Source: JBKEDC01 sp047972995
Lineage (GTDB): Bacteria; Bacteroidota; Bacteroidia; Bacteroidales; Prolixibacteraceae
DNA: 64,000 bases
Reading direction: 5' to 3'
Assembly (NCBI GenBank): GCA_047972995.1
Contig: JBKEBD010000016.1
Coordinates: 1-64,000, forward strand
A program made the translations under genes and the position numbers. The notes below the pieces were generated by a model. The model was not told where the DNA came from. It saw nothing but the letters and a program-made list of their open reading frames with translations, and searched no databases. Shown here in pieces: positions 59,024 through 64,000 of the stretch (position 1 is the stretch's first letter; the number at the start of each line of letters is the position of its first letter).

Positions 59024-61111
59024 TTACGAAATAACACTCCAATCGAACTCGGTTGTTTTCATGCGGTCGAGATAATATTGAAGCAATCTACCATCTTGGG
59101 TTTCTAGTTTAGGGTCTGCAGTTAGCACCTCATTGGCGGTTTCCGAGGCAATGCGTAAGATTTCACCATCTTTACCTAATTTGGCAATCTTCAATTCAAA
59201 ACCTTCACCACTTTGCTGCGTGCCTTCAATATCGCCTGCACCGCGAAGTTGCAAATCCACCTCGGCAATTTCAAATCCGTCGTTGGTGCGTACCATTGTT
59301 TCCAATCGCTTGCGACTGGTGTTGCTGAGTTTATATCCCGACATGAGCAAACAATATGACTGTTCGGCTCCACGCCCTACTCGTCCACGCAACTGATGCA
59401 GCTGCGACAGCCCAAAACGTTCGGCACTTTCAATTACCATAATCGAAGCATTGGGCACATCTACCCCCACTTCAATCACCGTTGTAGCTACCATGATTTG
59501 CGTTTCTCCTTGTTTGAAACGCATCATCTCTTTTTCTTTCTCTACGGGCTTCATTTGCCCATGCACCATACTGATTTCGCACTGCGGAAAAACCTCTTTC
59601 ATGTGTGCAAAACCATCCTCCACATTCTTCAAATCCATCTTCTCCGATTCCTTCACCAGAGGGTAAACAATATATGCCTGACGACCTTTTGCAATCTCCT
59701 TACGAATAAAATCGTACACCTGCAATCGACGATTCTCTAGGTAATGCCGCGTTTCAATGGATTTTCTGCCCGGAGGAAGTTCATCGATAACTGAAATATC
59801 TAAATCGCCGTAAAGCGTCATTGCCAATGTGCGCGGAATGGGCGTAGCTGTCATGATAAGCACATGGGGTGGCGTGTCAGAATTCTTCTCCCACAACTTA
59901 GCACGTTGAGCTACACCAAAACGATGTTGCTCATCTACAATTACAAGCCCAAGCTTATTCAGCTGCACGGTGTCTTCAATTAAAGCATGAGTACCTATGA
60001 GTAACTGAATAGTACCATCTTGCAATCCGGCATGAATTGTTTCCCGTGCTTTCTTTTTGGTAGAACCGGTGAGTAATGCCACATTCACCCTCAAGTTGCC
60101 CAACATTTTGGTAATAGATGCATGGTGCTGTGTAGCCAAAATTTCGGTTGGTGCCATAAGGCAGGCTTGATATCCATTGTCGAATGCCAAGAGCGCACAC
60201 ATGAGCGCCACTAGCGTTTTGCCGCTTCCCACATCGCCTTGCACCAAACGATTCATTTGTACTCCCCTACGCATATCTTGGCGCACTTCTTTTATGACTT
60301 TTTTTTGCGCACCTGTTAGCTCAAAAGGTAGATAGTCTTTATAGAAGGTATTAAAATAGTCGCCCACTTCACTAAAAACAAAGCCCTTAAAGCTATTCTG
60401 CCGATTAAATTTCAGGCGCTGAATCTTCAACTGAATATAAAATAGCTCATCAAACTTCAATCGGAAAGTGGCATATTGCAGCAACTGCGTGCTTTCGGGA
60501 AAATGAATTTGCAGTAAGGCTTGCGCCAAAGGCATTAAATGCAAGCGTCCAACTAGCGATTTAGGCAAGGTTTCATAAATATTTCCTTGTGCCGATTTTG
60601 AAATATTTTCTTGAATTTTTGAAATGGCTTTGGTGCTAATGAAACTTTTCTTCATCCGATCCGACGTGTTATAAAAAGCCTGCAACACGTTTTTCTTTTC
60701 CAACTCCACCGATGCTAATTCTATTTCAGGGTGGGCTATATTGAATCGAGAGTTAAACACGGTAGGCTTACCAAACGCCACATACCACTCATTCACTTTC
60801 AGGTTATCTTGTATGTATTTAATGCCCGAAAACCAAATCAGTTCAATACTTCCTGCTTCGTCGGCAAAGGTAACCACCAATCGTTGCTTTTTTCCTTCAC
60901 CCTGCAACTCCTTTCGGCGCACCATGCCTTTAATCTGCACATGAGCAGAAGAGGTATTTAATTCGCGAATGGTGTGGAACTTTGTACGGTCAATATATTT
61001 ATAGGGAAAGTAGTAAAGCATATCGCCAAATGTGGCAACCTGCAATTCCTTACGCAGTATTTCAGCCCTTTTCGGACCTACTCCTGCCATATACTTAATA
61101 TCGGTGTCCAT
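59024..61111 (-). CDS. recG: ATP-dependent DNA helicase RecG
   Basis: The 695-residue protein remodels stalled replication forks and Holliday junctions. The N-terminal wedge/OB part begins DIKYMAGVGPKRAEIL and includes YYFPYKYIDRTKF. The helicase core has motif I GDVGSGKTLVALM, DEQHRFGV, TATPIPRTLAM and motif VI QLHQLRGRVGRG. I choose the ATG at 61111 because a TATCTTTG promoter box (61128-61135, minus) sits only 4 bp before the next ATG upstream (61123), leaving no room for a leader there. The convergent uvrA ends 32 bp away. Confidence 0.95.
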   Translation of the reverse strand: MDTDIKYMAGVGPKRAEILRKELQVATFGDMLYYFPYKYIDRTKFHTIRELNTSSAHVQIKGMVRRKELQGEGKKQRLVVTFADEAGSIELIWFSGIKYIQDNLKVNEWYVAFGKPTVFNSRFNIAHPEIELASVELEKKNVLQAFYNTSDRMKKSFISTKAISKIQENISKSAQGNIYETLPKSLVGRLHLMPLAQALLQIHFPESTQLLQYATFRLKFDELFYIQLKIQRLKFNRQNSFKGFVFSEVGDYFNTFYKDYLPFELTGAQKKVIKEVRQDMRRGVQMNRLVQGDVGSGKTLVALMCALLAFDNGYQACLMAPTEILATQHHASITKMLGNLRVNVALLTGSTKKKARETIHAGLQDGTIQLLIGTHALIEDTVQLNKLGLVIVDEQHRFGVAQRAKLWEKNSDTPPHVLIMTATPIPRTLAMTLYGDLDISVIDELPPGRKSIETRHYLENRRLQVYDFIRKEIAKGRQAYIVYPLVKESEKMDLKNVEDGFAHMKEVFPQCEISMVHGQMKPVEKEKEMMRFKQGETQIMVATTVIEVGVDVPNASIMVIESAERFGLSQLHQLRGRVGRGAEQSYCLLMSGYKLSNTSRKRLETMVRTNDGFEIAEVDLQLRGAGDIEGTQQSGEGFELKIAKLGKDGEILRIASETANEVLTADPKLETQDGRLLQYYLDRMKTTEFDWSVIS

Positions 61112-61127
61112 GAATCCTGCCATGAAG

Positions 61128-61135
61128 CAAAGATA
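61128..61135 (-). promoter_or_regulatory. TAnnTTTG promoter element of recG
   Basis: The minus strand reads TATCTTTG just upstream of the two candidate recG start codons. It makes 61111 the more likely start. Confidence 0.4.
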
Positions 61136-61218
61136 CAAATGAATTTCGGAAAGCAAGAAGATTAGGGAGAAGTGAGCAGCTATTATTTGCATCTCCTTAT
61201 TTAAAACAAAACAAAATA

Positions 61219-63429
61219 GTGAAAATAATCAGAATAATAACTACTTCCTTACTCATTTTATGTGCTACTGTTTCCTATGCAGTATCAAAAGATGTTGTGG
61301 TTAGAGGTAAAGTGAATTCATCGGTTGGAAATGCGATCCCTTTTGCAAATGTATACTGTGTCGAAACCAAGGAGGGAACTACGGCGGATGAAGATGGTAA
61401 TTTTAGCCTGTCCATTACAATGCCAGAATCTGCAATAACCTTGTATGCAAGCTTTGTGGGCTACGAAACAACTAAGATAAGTGTACCAATACAGAATCTA
61501 GAAGCTCCAGTGAAAATTTCAATGCCCAGAGGGTATAATCTAGAAGAAGTAGTTGCCGTTGGCGAGATAAAGCCTACATCTGTAGATAGCTCTATATATA
61601 AAGTGAAGTTGATATCAGAAGCCAAAATAAAAGCCTCTGGTTCACAAAGTTTGAATGACCTTTTGATGACAGAAGCAAATATCCGCATGAGTACAGACCT
61701 TATATTGGGTTCGCAAATAGAAATGATGGGTTTGGGAGGTCAAAATGTAAAGGTGATGATAGATGGAGTATCCATTATTGGACGTCTAGATGGCAATCTG
61801 GACTTAAGCCAAGTTCGATTGGATGATATTGCTCAAGTAGAAATAGTGGAAGGTCCGATGTCTGTGGTCTATGGAAATAATGCCATTGCAGGCACAATCA
61901 ATCTTATTACAAAGAAAAACAATCATCACAAACTAGAAACTCAAGTACAAGCCTACGCAGAGAGCGTGGGGAAATATACTGGGTCGGTAAGGATGAATAA
62001 GCGAATTGGTGATAAGCACAATCTCGGTGTGAATGTAGGCACCGAGTGGTTTGGCGGTGTTGACTTCGACGAAACTACACGATCGCAAGATTGGAAGCCT
62101 AAGCGACAATATTTTGCAGACTTACTATATGCATACAAAACGACAAAGTGGGACTTAGATCTCAAAGGAAGATATTATACAGACCGCCTTGATTACGAAG
62201 GTGATATTGTACAAACAATAAAGACTTATAATACCTATTACTTCACAGATCGATTTGATGTAGGTGCTACAATCAATCGCCGATGGAGAGCCAACAAAAC
62301 CTTAAACGTTGTTACCTCATACAATCATTACGATAGGTATAGTCAGGCATATACTAAAGACCTATCGGATTTGTCCGTTATATATTCAGAAAAGGAAAAA
62401 TCACAAACAATGAATCAGGCATTGATGCGTGCAATATACATGCAAACGTTCAATACCAAACTATCTATGCAAACAGGATTAGATCTTAATTACGAAGAGA
62501 TGATTGGTTCTAGAATCAAAGATGAAGCACAAAGTATGGGGGATTATGCAGGTTTCATAAACCTAAAGTATATGCCAATAAGCAAGCTGTATATCATGCC
62601 TGGATTGAGATATGCCTATAATACGAGTTATAGCACTCCATTGGTTTATTCAATGAATGTGAAATGGGACATAATAGATAACCTAAGTTGGAGAACTTCA
62701 TTTGCCAAGGGGTTTAGAGCTCCCGATATAAAAGAGCTTTACATGGAATTTGTTAATAGTAATCATGAGATTTATGGAAATGAGGACTTGAAAGCAGAGT
62801 CTTCTTACAACCTGAACTCTAGTGTTGATTATCGGATAATAAAAGAAAACAGCGTCTTCAAATGGAATGCAACATTCTTCTATAATGATATCGAAAACAT
62901 GATTTCGCTCACTTCAATTGAAAATAGCACGGGATATAGCTACTATAATATCGACATGTTTCGCACCAATGGGCTAAGCTTAAACTTCGATTACAAGTTT
63001 AAAAATATTTTCAACCCTTATGTAGGTTACGGCTACACTGGTAGATATAACTCACATTCTGACACTGGCAATGGAAATAAGTATAACCCAACACATGACT
63101 TCTTTGCAGGATTGAAAGCCTATGAGACAAATACGAAAGTACGCCTAACCATAGATTATAAACTCAACGGAAAATTGCCCTACTTCTTCACTGAAGACGA
63201 GGAAGTGAAGGAAGGCTTGCAGGAGTCTTACGATATACTCAATGCATCGATATCGCGTCAGTTTAGCAAACCTTCATTGAATGTAGTTTTGGGTGTACGA
63301 AATGCATTTGATGTTACATCGGTGCAACGCGCTACCGCAGGAACAGCACATAGTTCGGGGTCGGGAGGAGTTCCCATTTCTTACGGGCGGTCGTTCTACA
63401 TTAGCTTGATATACAAATTATATAAATAA
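61219..63429 (+). CDS. TonB-dependent receptor, substrate unknown
   Basis: The 736-residue outer-membrane receptor starts at GTG (61219) with a signal peptide ending VSYAVS. A carboxypeptidase-regulatory-like domain follows (VVRGKVNSSVGNAIPFANVYCVE), then the plug (VKVMIDGVSIIGRLDGNLDLSQV, VEIVEGPMSVVYGNNAIAGTINL) and the barrel (LSWRTSFAKGFRAPDIKELYMEF). It is shorter than SusC proteins and no SusD partner is adjacent, so a vitamin, siderophore or metal cargo is more likely than a glycan. It uses many AGA, AGG and ATA codons compared with its neighbours, which prefer CGN for Arg, hinting at horizontal origin. A candidate RNA gene follows at 63533. Confidence 0.85.
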   Translation: MKIIRIITTSLLILCATVSYAVSKDVVVRGKVNSSVGNAIPFANVYCVETKEGTTADEDGNFSLSITMPESAITLYASFVGYETTKISVPIQNLEAPVKISMPRGYNLEEVVAVGEIKPTSVDSSIYKVKLISEAKIKASGSQSLNDLLMTEANIRMSTDLILGSQIEMMGLGGQNVKVMIDGVSIIGRLDGNLDLSQVRLDDIAQVEIVEGPMSVVYGNNAIAGTINLITKKNNHHKLETQVQAYAESVGKYTGSVRMNKRIGDKHNLGVNVGTEWFGGVDFDETTRSQDWKPKRQYFADLLYAYKTTKWDLDLKGRYYTDRLDYEGDIVQTIKTYNTYYFTDRFDVGATINRRWRANKTLNVVTSYNHYDRYSQAYTKDLSDLSVIYSEKEKSQTMNQALMRAIYMQTFNTKLSMQTGLDLNYEEMIGSRIKDEAQSMGDYAGFINLKYMPISKLYIMPGLRYAYNTSYSTPLVYSMNVKWDIIDNLSWRTSFAKGFRAPDIKELYMEFVNSNHEIYGNEDLKAESSYNLNSSVDYRIIKENSVFKWNATFFYNDIENMISLTSIENSTGYSYYNIDMFRTNGLSLNFDYKFKNIFNPYVGYGYTGRYNSHSDTGNGNKYNPTHDFFAGLKAYETNTKVRLTIDYKLNGKLPYFFTEDEEVKEGLQESYDILNASISRQFSKPSLNVVLGVRNAFDVTSVQRATAGTAHSSGSGGVPISYGRSFYISLIYKLYK

Positions 63430-63519
63430 AAAATTAAGGTGATTATTTACGACAATACCCTAAATAGGTTTGTCTGATTTATAATAACTGAAATCTTAAA
63501 ATTTCCAGATATTATTCGT

Positions 63520-63527
63520 TATATTCG
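63520..63527 (+). promoter_or_regulatory. Promoter-like box of the candidate RNA
   Basis: TATATTCG deviates by one base from TAnnTTTG. A start about seven bases downstream would put the 5' end near 63533. Confidence 0.35.
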
Positions 63528-63532
63528 CAGCG

Positions 63533-63667
63533 TTATAAAGAAAAGCCGCCGTCATAGTGCCAAAATGACAGTAGCTTTGATAAGACCCATTACCTTGTTG
63601 CAGCAAGGTTAAAGTAGGAAGCGAAACAATTTTACTCCACGGATGTCTGATAATGGCATCCGTTTTT
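63533..63667 (+). ncRNA. Candidate structured small RNA
   Basis: The roughly 135-base stretch after the receptor gene has no open frame but several helices: AAAGC/GCTTT enclosing GTCAT/ATGAC (about 63540-63580), a perfect ACCTTG/CAAGGT hairpin (63590-63608), and a final CGGATGTC/GGCATCCG stem with a T run. A promoter-like box precedes it. I cannot assign it to a known RNA family; it is not tRNA, tmRNA, RNase P or the SRP RNA by appearance. A 3'-UTR element of the receptor gene is the alternative. Confidence 0.5.
63640..63667 (+). terminator. Intrinsic terminator of the candidate RNA
   Basis: CGGATGTC and GGCATCCG pair (8 bp with one G-T) around a seven-base loop, followed by five T. Confidence 0.75.
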
Positions 63668-63676
63668 ATTTGGAGT

Positions 63677-63808
63677 TTAATCCCCTTTCTTATGAATATG
63701 GGGTTTCAAAGAGGGTGTATTTCCTGGAGTCTGTTTGTTGTCTCTTTGACGACGGTCAGGTTTTCCTGTGGAAATAGCAGTTCTTTTTGGACCTGGTTTA
63801 ATACCCAT
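63677..63808 (-). CDS. Small basic protein (43 residues), hypothetical
   Basis: The minus-strand frame from ATG at 63808 encodes MGIKPGPKRTAISTGKPD, then RRQRDNKQTPGN and a Lys/His-rich end. It is strongly basic and rich in Gly, Pro, Lys and Arg, without hydrophobic segments, and so looks like an unstructured nucleic-acid-binding tail. I do not recognise a family. It faces the terminator of the candidate RNA and ends 10 bp from it. The coding status rests on composition alone. Confidence 0.4.
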   Translation of the reverse strand: MGIKPGPKRTAISTGKPDRRQRDNKQTPGNTPSLKPHIHKKGD

Positions 63809-64000
63809 AATGATATTTTTACTTAGTTAAACATGTTAGTTACCCTTGTTAACGAAGAGGAACTCCGCCATCTTAATTGTCAGGAAGATTGGTTGAAAAC
63901 TGCCGTTATATCCAATAATAGGATTTTAAGCAAAACGGAATGCCGATGACACTAAATATGCAATTAACAATTTTTATACCACACCATTACACCTGACATA

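Noticed and set aside
63833..63949. 38-codon plus-strand frame near the right edge
   Set aside because: Short, without promoter or similarity; it ends before the window edge, so it is not a truncated gene.

Overview
The window looks like chromosome of an anaerobic Bacteroidota bacterium, most likely Bacteroidales. The evidence is the gene content (TonB-dependent receptors with carboxypeptidase-regulatory-like N-termini, a DUF4831 protein, a DUF6913-like protein beside dapA, a sigma-54 regulator-lptE-TPR-secG block, an NfnAB-type pair) and repeated TAnnTTTG promoter elements with few clear Shine-Dalgarno sites. No tRNA, rRNA or CRISPR array was recognised.

Layout. 1-2.5 kb: edge of an IS66-type element abutting a FUSC/YccS-like membrane protein. 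2.7-3.5 kb: kdsB. 3.7-9.5 kb: a four-gene cluster (receiver-only response regulator, TPR plus beta-barrel outer-membrane protein, HEAT-repeat membrane protein, family-2 glycosyltransferase carrying a C-terminal SPOR domain) that resembles a synthase-dependent polysaccharide export machine. 9.5-12.2 kb: sigma-54 activator, lptE-like lipoprotein, TPR-like protein, secG. 12.3-15.8 kb: heterodimeric ABC exporter with one degenerate ATP site. 16-25 kb: GH2 beta-galactosidase, purC/phoH, DUF4831 protein, pepD, peptide transporter. 25-34 kb (mostly minus strand): dapA, DUF6913-like gene, outer-membrane barrel, WecA-like transferase, LysM/periplasmic-binding protein, nfnB/nfnA, and a broken T5orf172-like gene. 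34.7-42.5 kb: purL, flavodoxin, corA, DJ-1 family protein, nhaD. 42.7-47.6 kb: a coiled-coil membrane protein and a 1157-residue protein that I identify as a pyrophosphate-type PEP carboxykinase. 48-50 kb: degraded mobile DNA, namely an IS66 tnpC remnant interrupted by a miniature inverted-repeat element. 50-64 kb: fmt, a small Cys/His protein with a His-rich ZnuD-like TonB receptor, dnaX with an A10 slippage site, uvrA, recG, another TonB receptor, and a candidate structured RNA with terminator.

The most notable items are: the dnaX reading frame broken exactly at a run of ten A residues (slippage/frameshift or sequencing error); the PPi-PEPCK; the SPOR-tailed glycosyltransferase locus; a family of miniature elements whose two clear copies have 5-bp TANTA target duplications; a pair of related terminator hairpins with partly co-varying middle stems; a metal-type TonB receptor unit; and the candidate small RNA near 63.6 kb. 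All identifications are from reading the sequence and family knowledge; no database search was run.
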